Assembly: GCA_029077775.1 (NCBI GenBank)
Contig: JAQNCU010000070.1
Span: forward strand, 1 to 10,719
Direction: 5' to 3'
DNA length: 10,719 nucleotides
Source of the DNA: Acidocella sp.
GTDB lineage: Bacteria > Pseudomonadota > Alphaproteobacteria > Acetobacterales > Acetobacteraceae
Shown here: piece after piece, positions 1-6,790 of the stretch
Layout of the letters: the number at the start of each line of letters is the position of its first letter
Numbering within the stretch: position 1 is the stretch's first letter
Program-made: the position numbers and the translations under genes
The notes under the pieces: model-generated
The model's input: only the letters and a program-made list of their open reading frames with translations
The model's database searches: none
What the model was told of the DNA's origin: nothing

Positions 1-2
1 TC

Positions 3-1979
3 ACAACATTGATAATTCTGGCGGCATCGTATACGACCCTGAAAGCACAACGCATGCCCAGAATCAGCACGGAACTTTATCTTTGCATTTATGCTGTGTT
101 GACGTGGTTTTTGACGTCAAGTTTCTACAAGTTGATGTTGGGTACCTGGCACACTTTGCGCGGGGCGAAAGCCAATCCCTGGCACCCCATGCATTTTGCT
201 ACCGAACCACGGCCAGAAGCGCGTGTTGCCATACTGTTTCCAGTTTATCATGAAGATGTTGGCCGTGTCGCGGCTGGCATGGCGGCCACCTGGGGCAGTA
301 TCTTAAAGACAAGACCTGACTTGGCCACGCAATTCGAGTCTTATATGCTTTCGGATAGTCGTGATATTGCGTATTGGATTGCCGAGCAGGCTGCCATACA
401 TCAGCTTTCAGCCAATTTTCCGGATGGCCGTTTTTTCTATCGGTGCCGCGCATCTAATCTTAATGCCAAGATAGGAAACGTCACAGATTTCTGCCGCCGT
501 TGGGGGCAGAACTATGACTATATTTTAGTTATGGATGCTGACTCGGTTATGGATGGCGATACCTGTATCGCGCTGCTTTGTATGATGGAAGGCAATCGCA
601 AACTTGGAATCCTTCAGACCAACCCGAAACCTGTATTGCGAACCAGTCTTTTTGGCCGGATGCAGCAATTCGCAGGTCGGCTGTACGGCGCTGTGTACTC
701 GCATAGTCTGCAAGCCATGTATATGGGACACGCCTCGTATATCGGCCATAACGCCATGATTCGGACGAAGGCGTTTATGGATCATTGTATCCTGCCAGAG
801 TTATCCGGCGACGCCCCTTGGGGCGGTAAGCCGCTCAGCCATGATATCGTGGAATCAGCAATGATGTCGCGGGCTGGTTATGAGGCTTGGTTCCTGCCCG
901 AGTTGGAGGGGTCATATGAGGAAATTCCGGCAAATCTACTGAGCTTTCTGATGCGTGAACGTCGATGGATGCAGGGAAATCTCCAGCATCTCAGGCTACT
1001 TTTTATAAACGGGTTGCAATCAATTTATCGAATCACTTTTCTGAATGGATCTATGGGTTATTTATCGGCGCCATTATGGGCCAGTTTTCTTGTCATCTCC
1101 GGCTACAGCATGGTCCATTTTTTAAGTACTGGGTACTTAGCTGTCGGCAATATGACCACTTTGGCGATACCTATGATGATGCTCTTGGTTTCATCTATGG
1201 TATTTTTGTTTATGCCAAGACTTTTAGCACTCGTCATTTATATTGAAAACGGACGAGCGTCTTTGTACGGGGGGAAAGATAAGCTTGTTTGGTCGATGGT
1301 CCTGGAGACGCTGTTTTCTTTTTTTTTCTCGCCGATCATGATGATATATATCACGAAGTTTGTCTGGTTGTGGGTGAAGCGCAAGACGATTTCCTGGGGA
1401 AATCAACAGAGAAATGATGCGCCCTTGACGTGGAGAGTTTGTGTTCAATATTTCGGGTGGGTCAGCTTGTTGGGTATTGTGTTCTGGGTTGCTATGGGTT
1501 ACCAAGTTGCTCAAGTGAACTCTACGTCAGAGGTGATCCTGGAGACGTTTGCTGGCTCGTGGGCTTCGCCTGATAATATTTTGCTTTGGTTCTTCCCCAT
1601 CCTCGCCGGATTTTCATTTAGCGTCCTGATTGTCCGCTTTACATCGCGGAGCTTTCCCTGGCTCATGAAGCATAATCTTTTTATGATACCAGAAGAAATA
1701 AATGTTCCAGACGTCCTCTCGGACCTCAAGAAATGGGAAAGTGTTATGGCGGAGTCATTGCCAGACCATACTGATACACGAGCAGCAATTGCGTTTGCCG
1801 TGAGTTCAAAATATTTTTTTGTGCAGCATCGCAGGGAGACAAAGTGCCGGTCTCACGTCCGGACACAGTTATTATCAAAAATTCTAGGTGGTTGTACGCT
1901 GTCAGACATGGAAATGCGTATCGCATTATCTGATCGATTTTGTTTTGACGCCATTCATAAACTGAATGTTAGAAATTGA
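3..1979 (+). CDS. opgH: Glucans biosynthesis glucosyltransferase H (OpgH/MdoH), 5'-truncated by window edge
   Basis: Inner-membrane processive GT2 glucosyltransferase that builds the beta-glucan backbone of osmoregulated periplasmic glucans from UDP-glucose. The reading frame is open to the window edge. The first in-window start is a TTG at 9, giving 656 residues, against about 850 for E. coli MdoH, so the N-terminus lies upstream. Numbering from that TTG: a membrane segment near 22-44; GT core with FPVYHED (77-83), DSRD (116-119), the NAKIGN stretch (152-157), DAD nucleotide/metal motif (176-178), HD acid (278-279), GSYEE (301-305) and the RRWMQGN acceptor motif (318-324). All follow the OpgH order. 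Membrane segments follow at about 351-372, 382-411, 428-457, 482-500 and 523-543, then a soluble tail of about 95 residues. The partner opgG would be expected upstream, outside the window. One counted line (901-960) has 28 of 60 G+C, well below the ggt region. Identity is secure; only the start is unseen. Confidence 0.95.
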   Translation, partial: TTLIILAASYTTLKAQRMPRISTELYLCIYAVLTWFLTSSFYKLMLGTWHTLRGAKANPWHPMHFATEPRPEARVAILFPVYHEDVGRVAAGMAATWGSILKTRPDLATQFESYMLSDSRDIAYWIAEQAAIHQLSANFPDGRFFYRCRASNLNAKIGNVTDFCRRWGQNYDYILVMDADSVMDGDTCIALLCMMEGNRKLGILQTNPKPVLRTSLFGRMQQFAGRLYGAVYSHSLQAMYMGHASYIGHNAMIRTKAFMDHCILPELSGDAPWGGKPLSHDIVESAMMSRAGYEAWFLPELEGSYEEIPANLLSFLMRERRWMQGNLQHLRLLFINGLQSIYRITFLNGSMGYLSAPLWASFLVISGYSMVHFLSTGYLAVGNMTTLAIPMMMLLVSSMVFLFMPRLLALVIYIENGRASLYGGKDKLVWSMVLETLFSFFFSPIMMIYITKFVWLWVKRKTISWGNQQRNDAPLTWRVCVQYFGWVSLLGIVFWVAMGYQVAQVNSTSEVILETFAGSWASPDNILLWFFPILAGFSFSVLIVRFTSRSFPWLMKHNLFMIPEEINVPDVLSDLKKWESVMAESLPDHTDTRAAIAFAVSSKYFFVQHRRETKCRSHVRTQLLSKILGGCTLSDMEMRIALSDRFCFDAIHKLNVRN

Positions 1980-2081
1980 AACTGAAAAGCGGCCATGTGC
2001 CGTCGCGCGTATGTGATGTGGATTTTGGCGGACATTTCGTTTTATGTCTGTAAAAATAGATCAAATACATCGATGTCATAT

Positions 2082-2087
2082 GGGAGG
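2082..2087 (+). promoter_or_regulatory. Ribosome binding site of maiA
   Basis: GGGAGG lies 9 bases before the ATG at 2097. It is a strong Shine-Dalgarno match and fixes that start. I could not place a convincing -35/-10 pair in the 117-base gap after opgH. Confidence 0.75.
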
Positions 2088-2096
2088 CTTATATAA

Positions 2097-2771
2097 ATGG
2101 ACAGCCAAGCGCGGTTTGAGTTGTTTGCTTTTTGGCGGACCTCGGCCACTTATCGGGTCCGGGTTGCGCTTAACCTTAAAGGTCTGGCGGCTGATGAGCG
2201 TTTCGTGAATTTAGAGGCAGGCGAACAGCGCAGTGAGGCGTTTTTGAAGGTCAATCCCATGGGGGCCATACCGGCTTTGATCGATCGGGATGAGGGCAAG
2301 TTGTCGCCGCCGATCACGCAATCGCTCGCCATACTTGAATTTCTGGATGAGGTTCAGCCCGCGCCGTCGATATTGCCCACCGGTCCGCACGGTCGGGCGC
2401 GGGTCCGCTCGCTGGCCGCGATGCTGGTGGCAGACACCCACCCGTTGATCACGCCGCGCGTGATCAAATACCTCACCGACGAGGCCAAATTCGATGCGGA
2501 GGCGGTAAAGGCTTGGCGCCTTAAATGGTTCACCACCGGGCTTCTCGCGTTTGAGCAGAGGCTGGAAACCGAGGCGGAGACAGGTACATTCTGTCATGGG
2601 GAGGACATCACCATGGCGGATATTTGCCTTGCCAGTATCAAAATTGTTCTGCCGATCTTCAAGATTGAGGTTTCAGGGACACCGATGATCGACCGTATTT
2701 TCGCTGCCTGTGAGCGTCATGAGGCGTTTATTCAGGCGGCGCCGAACCGGCAATTCGGCGCGCCTTCATAG
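2097..2771 (+). CDS. maiA: Zeta-class glutathione S-transferase, probable maleylacetoacetate (or maleylpyruvate) isomerase
   Basis: Cytosolic GST-fold enzyme. Zeta-class members isomerise maleylacetoacetate to fumarylacetoacetate (Phe/Tyr degradation) or maleylpyruvate to fumarylpyruvate (gentisate pathway), using glutathione. Its 224 residues are a little above the usual 210-220. The N-terminal thioredoxin-like domain carries the zeta signature RTSATYRVRVALNLKG (14-29), the GSH-site cis-proline in AIPAL (57-61) and QSLAILEFLDE (75-85). The helical C-terminal domain has THPLITPRVIKYL (114-126) and the N-capping GEDITMADICLA region. The first of the two usual active-site serines is threonine here (T15, followed by S16). 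No hmgA, fahA or gentisate gene is visible nearby, so the pathway cannot be read from context and the substrate is left open. The stop is 2 bases from the end of a convergent small ORF. Confidence 0.85.
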   Translation: MDSQARFELFAFWRTSATYRVRVALNLKGLAADERFVNLEAGEQRSEAFLKVNPMGAIPALIDRDEGKLSPPITQSLAILEFLDEVQPAPSILPTGPHGRARVRSLAAMLVADTHPLITPRVIKYLTDEAKFDAEAVKAWRLKWFTTGLLAFEQRLETEAETGTFCHGEDITMADICLASIKIVLPIFKIEVSGTPMIDRIFAACERHEAFIQAAPNRQFGAPS

Positions 2772-2773
2772 GA

Positions 2774-2947
2774 TTATGTAACCAAAGACCTGACGGCGTG
2801 AACCACAGTGGCGATTTGATTTACGGCTTGTCCCGCCATCAGGCTCGCCAAATGGGCCGCATGAGGGACCAAAAGCCCGGAATGATCCTCTCGGACGATG
2901 GCAAGCAGGGGGGAGAGAACAACGAAGGTCCAAATAACGCGCCGCAT
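2774..2947 (-). CDS. Small hypothetical protein with hydrophobic N-terminus (57 aa)
   Basis: Not recognised. I chose the ATG at 2947 because GAGGAG lies about 10 bases upstream on the minus strand. A longer 84-residue reading from a TTG at 3028 lacks such support. The peptide begins MRRVIWTF and has a hydrophobic stretch at about residues 5-17, which could be a signal peptide or membrane anchor. The rest is alanine/valine/histidine-rich and ends in LVT. It lies 103 bases downstream of the acyltransferase on the same strand and stops 2 bases from the end of maiA in convergent orientation. It could be a real small envelope peptide at the end of the sulfotransferase-acyltransferase run, or a chance ORF with a good ribosome site. 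Confidence 0.4.
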   Translation of the reverse strand: MRRVIWTFVVLSPLLAIVREDHSGLLVPHAAHLASLMAGQAVNQIATVVHAVRSLVT

Positions 2948-3050
2948 TTCAGGTGTTCTCCTCGACTGAGTCACTGATATAATTTGTGGTAAAGATTGTG
3001 GCGATTTAGCGGCGGGAATGAAACGCAATGCAACACGAATGTTCCCCCGC

Positions 3051-4043
3051 TCAGGCTGTTTGGCGGCGGCGGCGGTCTATCATCGGATGCTCGATTGTGA
3101 TGTGCAGAATCCAGGCGAGCGGCATGGCGATTCCGATGGATATCAACGCGAAGACCGCGATTTTTGTTATCGACGACAGGTGGTCATGGATGCGGGCGAG
3201 AATTGCGGCGGCGAAGATCGCGCCCAGCGGATGACTGAGGTAGAACGGATAGCTGATAGCGCCCAGGAACCTGGCGACGGGGTTTAGCAGCACCCCGACG
3301 GGCGCGCGCCCCATGCCACCCACCAGGCATGTCGCGCCCGCCATTTCAAATATGCGTGTGATGCCGCCGTGGCCGAAGATGATATTTGTGCTTAGCAAAA
3401 GGCACAGGCCAAAAAGTGGTATGGATTTTCGCCGCCATATGCCGTCCGGTACGGTGTTGATAAGAGCGCCGAGCACAAAAGCGGGCATGAAAACCAGCGG
3501 CGTGCCCCGTGCCAGGGGAACGATGACGGCAGTGCCCAGCAACGCCAGCGCCAGCCGTTTTTGTGAACGACCAGCCGCGAACCAGATGAGCACGATGACA
3601 ACGCTGCCGATAACTTCGACCTGGAGCGACCAGAGCACGCCGTTTACCGAGACGGTCCATAAAAGGGCAGTGGAGATGATGGACATCAGTGCGGCATGTT
3701 TCACGATGCCGATGGTCACCGTGGTGATGATGATTAACGGATATAGCCGCTGGATGCGCGCGCGCAGATAGGCGATGAAGCCCGATGCGGAGAGGTTTTT
3801 CCGCGCGAATGAGTGCCACAAGACATGGCCGCTGAGGACGAAGAAAACCATCACGGCGGCGTCGCTCGGCATAACGACCGATAGCAGCCGGAGCCCGATT
3901 TCGGACCCTGACATTGCCGGAAAGTTATGGAGGTCTGTTGACCAGAGCGCTAACCCCGTGACCGCGAGGAGACTATGGCCAAGGGCGACACTGAGAGCGG
4001 CATACCCGCGAATGCCGTCAAGTGCTTCGATCCGTTTGGTCAT
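3051..4043 (-). CDS. Acyltransferase-3 family integral membrane protein (OafA/YrhL-like)
   Basis: A multi-spanning inner-membrane acyltransferase. The family moves acetyl, succinyl or similar groups onto sugars of LPS, exopolysaccharide, periplasmic glucans or antibiotics. The 330 residues (family 330-400) start with RIEALDGIRGYAALSVALGH (4-23), which holds the conserved arginine and the catalytic-type histidine H23. FFVLSG (67-72) and RARIQRLYP (94-102) follow, both characteristic. The remainder is a series of hydrophobic helices separated by short basic loops, ending in RRRRQTA, a positive tail probably in the cytoplasm. There is no added SGNH domain. The start is ATG at 4043; no clear Shine-Dalgarno precedes it, so it may be translated from the upstream transcript. 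It lies 68 bases after the sulfotransferase stop on the same strand, suggesting co-transcription. Family is certain; the acceptor is unknown. Confidence 0.9.
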   Translation of the reverse strand: MTKRIEALDGIRGYAALSVALGHSLLAVTGLALWSTDLHNFPAMSGSEIGLRLLSVVMPSDAAVMVFFVLSGHVLWHSFARKNLSASGFIAYLRARIQRLYPLIIITTVTIGIVKHAALMSIISTALLWTVSVNGVLWSLQVEVIGSVVIVLIWFAAGRSQKRLALALLGTAVIVPLARGTPLVFMPAFVLGALINTVPDGIWRRKSIPLFGLCLLLSTNIIFGHGGITRIFEMAGATCLVGGMGRAPVGVLLNPVARFLGAISYPFYLSHPLGAIFAAAILARIHDHLSSITKIAVFALISIGIAMPLAWILHITIEHPMIDRRRRQTA

Positions 4044-4111
4044 GGTAGCGGTATAGATTAGCGAAACGGGGTGGGCAATGAATCAGGTGGGTATAGGTGC
4101 GGAAGGCGTTT

Positions 4112-5053
4112 TCAGCCTATCACGCCGCGCAGTCTGCGAAGAGGCCGCGTGAGCCGCCAGGAGTTTGACTCCCGCATGGCTTTTAGCTGTGCGGACAGAC
4201 TCTCGGCGCGGGCGCTGATGGTGCCGAATTCGTAGCTCAGAGCTGCGGCAGAGGGTTTTCGCGCCAAAGATCCGGCCTTTAGGAGGTCTATAAACCTGTA
4301 TTCGGCTGCGTTAACCTCCCTCAGATACCTATATGTCTCGTCTTTAAGGGGGGTTTCCGGAGCGCCGTTGGGCACGCGGTTCACTTCGCCGATTTCGGTT
4401 ATGGCCATGAATTTCGCTGTATCAGCATAGGTTTGGGCGATATCGGGAAAATGGTTGACGACGGCAAAGCGCCCGATGACCACGTCAGCAAGGGCTGGGA
4501 TGACCGCGTCGGGCATGGTCTCGTAGCGTGGAGGTTTGGGAGATGTATCGCCAAAAAGTAATTGCCAGAAGCTGTTGATGTAATAATTTTTATAGAAAGG
4601 CTCGACAGCGACACGCAGCAGCAAATCATCCATGGTAACGGTTGGGTCGAACAAAGCCGCGATCGTTTCGGGGCTTAGCAGCAATGTGAGAAGTAGGAAT
4701 TCAGGCGAGGTTTTAGGGATGCTCCCAATAAGGGAATGCAGATAGCTGATCTCTGAGACCAGACGCTCGACCGGGTCACGGATGATGGTGACGTATTGAT
4801 GCTCGTCGGTGGAGAGAATGGCTGTGATGTTTTGGCGGGTGTGGTGGTGAAAAATCCCCGGCGCGTGGGGTTGACCGGCCCGTGGCATAAGGTCAGCCAG
4901 GGCTTGAAGTGTATGATAGGGTGAACCGGTCAGAATTCTCGAATGATCATAGAGGTCATAGGCGGGTATTTGATGGAGTCCAGCCAGCCGCGACAATGAA
5001 TGCCAAAGGCTGGAACCACCTGTTCGGGGGATGTGAAAAAATACCACAGCCAT
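4112..5053 (-). CDS. Sulfotransferase family protein with polysaccharide-enzyme-type C-terminal tail
   Basis: Probable PAPS-dependent sulfotransferase acting on a carbohydrate; the P-loop-like fold is clear, the substrate is not. From the ATG at 5053 it has 313 residues. HIPRTGGSS (7-15) is the 5'-phosphosulfate loop of this family. A histidine-rich HHHT (69-72) follows, then IRDPVERLVS (91-100), which matches the 3'-phosphate-binding motif with its Arg and Ser. The last 27 residues are a short amphipathic helix followed by NSWRLTRPLRRLRG, an ending often seen on glycosyltransferases of surface-polysaccharide clusters. A TTG at 5089 would add 12 residues; neither start has a clear Shine-Dalgarno. 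I prefer the ATG because the beta-strand and loop then begin a few residues after Met, as is usual. It probably forms an operon with the acyltransferase downstream. No PAPS-synthesis genes are in view. Confidence 0.75.
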   Translation of the reverse strand: MAVVFFHIPRTGGSSLWHSLSRLAGLHQIPAYDLYDHSRILTGSPYHTLQALADLMPRAGQPHAPGIFHHHTRQNITAILSTDEHQYVTIIRDPVERLVSEISYLHSLIGSIPKTSPEFLLLTLLLSPETIAALFDPTVTMDDLLLRVAVEPFYKNYYINSFWQLLFGDTSPKPPRYETMPDAVIPALADVVIGRFAVVNHFPDIAQTYADTAKFMAITEIGEVNRVPNGAPETPLKDETYRYLREVNAAEYRFIDLLKAGSLARKPSAAALSYEFGTISARAESLSAQLKAMRESNSWRLTRPLRRLRGVIG

Positions 5054-5251
5054 TCTGTCTGTAATGTGAATCACACTGCCGGGAGTCAAGGTAAAAATGA
5101 ACTCGAAATGTAATAAATTGTACGCTCAAATGGCACGCCACGCCGCCATTCCTGGACGAGGCCATTAATCATACTGATCGGCCGAGAGGATGGCTCAGTC
5201 TCAGAGGCGGATGGTATCGCGTGTGGGGTTGGTGGGGCGGCCACGCGCTAG

Positions 5252-5287
5252 AAAAAATTTATCAATTGGGACCTCCGGGGGAGATCC
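5252..5287 (-). terminator. Probable rho-independent terminator of the Flp pilin gene
   Basis: On the minus strand, GGATCTCC (5287-5280) pairs with GGAGGTCC (5276-5269) across a CCC loop, giving an 8-bp stem with one G-U pair. A run of six T follows at 5257-5252, 11 bases after the stem. That gap is longer than in a textbook terminator. It lies about 32 bases past the pilin stop. Confidence 0.4.
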
Positions 5288-5318
5288 GTTGCGAATTTTG
5301 TCGGTTTGGTAGGTTATC

Positions 5319-5585
5319 TTACTTAAGCGTGATGGTCTGTGTGGGGCCACTTGACGGTGTGGGGACGGGGACAATCAAGATAGGTTTGACATTATTAGAC
5401 ACATTCAAACCGTTTGCCGCCGCGTCGAAAGTCGTACTGATATTGCCGCCTAAGCTGACCACGGCGGTTATCGTCAACATCACACCGAAGCATGCGATGA
5501 GCGCATATTCGAGGGCTGACACACCACGCCGATCAGCGTTGAATGAGGCCAAAATGCGTTGGCTGTTATCGAGTATCAGAGGCAT
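5319..5585 (-). CDS. flp: Flp/Fap-type (type IVb) pilin precursor
   Basis: Major-pilin-like subunit of Flp (Tad) pili, made as an inner-membrane prepilin and cleaved by a TadV/CpaA-type peptidase. Of the 88 residues, the leader is 21 long and ends in ADRRG. The processing motif is G21 followed by VSALEY, which puts the conserved glutamate at mature position 5 (E26) and tyrosine at 6 (Y27). A hydrophobic helix runs to about residue 48, then NISTTFDAAANGL as in Flp pilins. The mature protein would be 67 residues, longer than many Flp pilins, with a Pro/Ser/Thr-rich C-terminal tail of about 24 residues (PILIVPVPTPSSG...). No tad/cpa assembly genes are in the window, so it is either an orphan pilin served by genes elsewhere or a distal copy. 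The ATG at 5585 has no obvious Shine-Dalgarno; the leader length supports it. Confidence 0.85.
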   Translation of the reverse strand: MPLILDNSQRILASFNADRRGVSALEYALIACFGVMLTITAVVSLGGNISTTFDAAANGLNVSNNVKPILIVPVPTPSSGPTQTITLK

Positions 5586-6171
5586 TGTTAATTTTTATAA
5601 AGTTTTGAATGAAAATGCAAAAGAATTTATGAATATTTTTGGATATTAGTTTGCTGACAGATGAAATATATTAAGTATTTGTATGAAACGTTGTGCAAAT
5701 AATGAAATGTTTATGCTTACAATGTATGGTTGGGTCGTAAAAAATGGGTTTTTTGGTTAGTCTATAAAGTTAGTGAGGGGATAGCGAAAACGCGCATAGC
5801 TTTGATTTTGAACAATAAAATCTGCGTGGTCGCCAAAATAGAAGCGTTGACGGTGACATGAGAATGACATGGTCAAGCCTTAAAAGATCGCATTCACACG
5901 GTTTCTGGTGCAACAGGTATTCGGTGCGCGCGGATTTTTGGTATCAATATTAAATTTAAGTTATTTTTAAAGAAATATTGCGTACTGAGTTAATGAAATG
6001 CCACGACTATGAAAAAAATTTCAAAAAAATAAACAACATCAATTGGTTGTTGTTAAACGTCTTGGCGGTGTCCGCGAGTCCCGTGAGGGATTTTTTCAGG
6101 GTTGTAATGGCGCCCTGCGACAGGAGACTGTCACTGATGTCTGGTAAAATTTGCTTCGAACGAGCCTTGTT
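5586..6171. other. A+T-rich intergenic stretch without a convincing gene
   Basis: 586 bases between the pilin start and the unrecognised ORF at 6172. Short plus-strand frames here lack ribosome sites and recognisable sequence, and I reject them. The stretch contains the PHO-box-like site at 5853-5870 and an A6-TGGG-T6 inverted repeat at 5739-5754 that is too weak to call a terminator. I see no tRNA-like or other structured RNA signature by eye. It could hold a pilin leader transcript, a small RNA, or decayed sequence. Confidence 0.5.
5835..5870 (-). promoter_or_regulatory. PHO-box-like promoter candidate, minus strand
   Basis: Read on the minus strand, ATGTCAT (5870-5864), four bases TCTC, then ATGTCAC (5859-5853) form two 7-base direct repeats with an 11-base period. 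The known PhoB box is CTGTCAT-N4-CTGTCAC/T, so only the first base of each repeat differs. Twelve bases downstream lies TATTTT (5840-5835), usable as a -10 with four of six consensus bases. This is about the spacing PhoB-activated promoters use in place of a -35. The nearest gene in this direction is the pilin, about 268 bases from the box to its ATG, which would mean a long leader. The match is seen; PhoB control is inferred. Confidence 0.35.
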
Positions 6172-6507
6172 TCAGAGAACCGGAGCAAGATCCAGATGCG
6201 AAATTGTCAGTGTGATGATTTCTTCACTGAAAAATTTGATGTCAAACAAGCGGCTATTTCTGTGGGGGGTAATAACAATACCAACAGAACCCCTCAGGAC
6301 GAGATGCTTGCCGAAAAACAAGTCCCGCCTCAGGCTAACCATCTGGTTTACTTGAAAATATTTTTTGTGATCCCGTTGGGGCAGGTTATCCTGCGCCGCC
6401 ACACCACAACCCAGTCTGGCAGCAAGCGTGGCCCAATCCTTGCCTTTTGAAATCATACCACGAACCGGCTGGGCGCGGATTTTTCGAGAGGGTGATAATG
6501 CGTTCAT
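6172..6507 (-). CDS. Unrecognised hypothetical protein (111 aa)
   Basis: Not recognised. The first 55 residues are basic with a short helix-like KDWATLAARLG segment. The last 56, from the internal Met56, look like a compact beta-rich unit: GKHLVLRGSVGIVITPH (66-82), then FDIKFFSEEIITLTI (88-102) and LDLAPV. The glycine turn, alternating hydrophobics and final LxP recall small SH3-like barrels such as the DUF4926 or NifZ style, but this is a faint resemblance only. The ATG at 6507 has AGGCGG very close upstream (the AGG core is 5 bases away) and a plausible promoter at 6539-6568, which is why I keep the ORF. It is divergent from ggt and has no obvious partner. It may instead be a fragment of a longer lost gene, or translation may begin at Met18 or Met56. 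Confidence 0.4.
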   Translation of the reverse strand: MNALSPSRKIRAQPVRGMISKGKDWATLAARLGCGVAAQDNLPQRDHKKYFQVNQMVSLRRDLFFGKHLVLRGSVGIVITPHRNSRLFDIKFFSEEIITLTISHLDLAPVL

Positions 6508-6538
6508 GACCGCCTGATTTCAAAAAAATTGCCTTTTA

Positions 6539-6568
6539 TTTATAATAAACTATTACTCATCTTCGCAA
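6539..6568 (-). promoter_or_regulatory. Candidate sigma-70-type promoter of the 111-aa ORF
   Basis: On the minus strand, TTGCGA (6568-6563) is followed after 18 bases by TATAAA (6544-6539). This gives four and five matches to the -35 and -10 consensus and a leader of roughly 25-30 bases to the ATG at 6507. The tract is strongly A+T-rich, so a chance match is possible. The same A+T block also contains a perfect TATAAT on the plus strand (6541-6546), facing ggt, but with no good -35. Confidence 0.35.
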
Positions 6569-6778
6569 GCGTCGATGTTTCACGTCCTGGTGATATTTGG
6601 GGTTTGTATTCAGTGAGCTGATTAAACGTCTCCGCGGCCGCCGCCCGGTGGCGGTAAAACAAGCGAGCGTAACCGATATTCTGGTCTGTTTTTGCCGTTT
6701 GCGCGCAGGTCAGGGGGGCATTTCATGGTGGCATTGAAGGCCGCCATGTCAGTATGCCAAACCGGGGTTACAGAACTG

Positions 6779-6783
6779 AAGGA
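6779..6783 (+). promoter_or_regulatory. Ribosome binding site selecting the ggt start
   Basis: AAGGA lies 7 bases before the ATG at 6791. A competing in-frame ATG at 6725 is preceded by AGGGGGG (6712-6718) at 6 bases and would add 22 residues. I prefer 6791 because the family's conserved N-terminal sequence starts at that point. Confidence 0.55.
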
Positions 6784-6790
6784 TAATCTT

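Noticed and set aside
3346..3819. 157-residue minus-strand frame inside the acyltransferase gene
   Set aside because: It is a shifted-frame shadow. The main frame carries all conserved acyltransferase motifs without a break.
5221..5649. Plus-strand 142-residue frame across the pilin
   Set aside because: It is antisense to a clear Flp pilin and has no recognisable motif or good ribosome site.
5739..5754. A6-TGGG-T6 inverted repeat
   Set aside because: A stem of only A-T pairs in an A+T-rich stretch is expected by chance and is too weak for a terminator.
6128..6143. CTGTCAC followed by ATGTCTG, a second possible PHO box
   Set aside because: The two TGTC cores are 9 bases apart, not 11, and the second heptamer is a poor match.
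5978..6450. Overlapping plus-strand frames in the A+T-rich region
   Set aside because: They start at TTG codons without Shine-Dalgarno sequences, overlap the better-supported minus-strand ORF, and show no family pattern.
6640..6655. CCGCC-CGGT-GGCGG hairpin upstream of ggt
   Set aside because: It is followed by TAAAAC, with no T-run on either strand. The area is simply G+C-rich.
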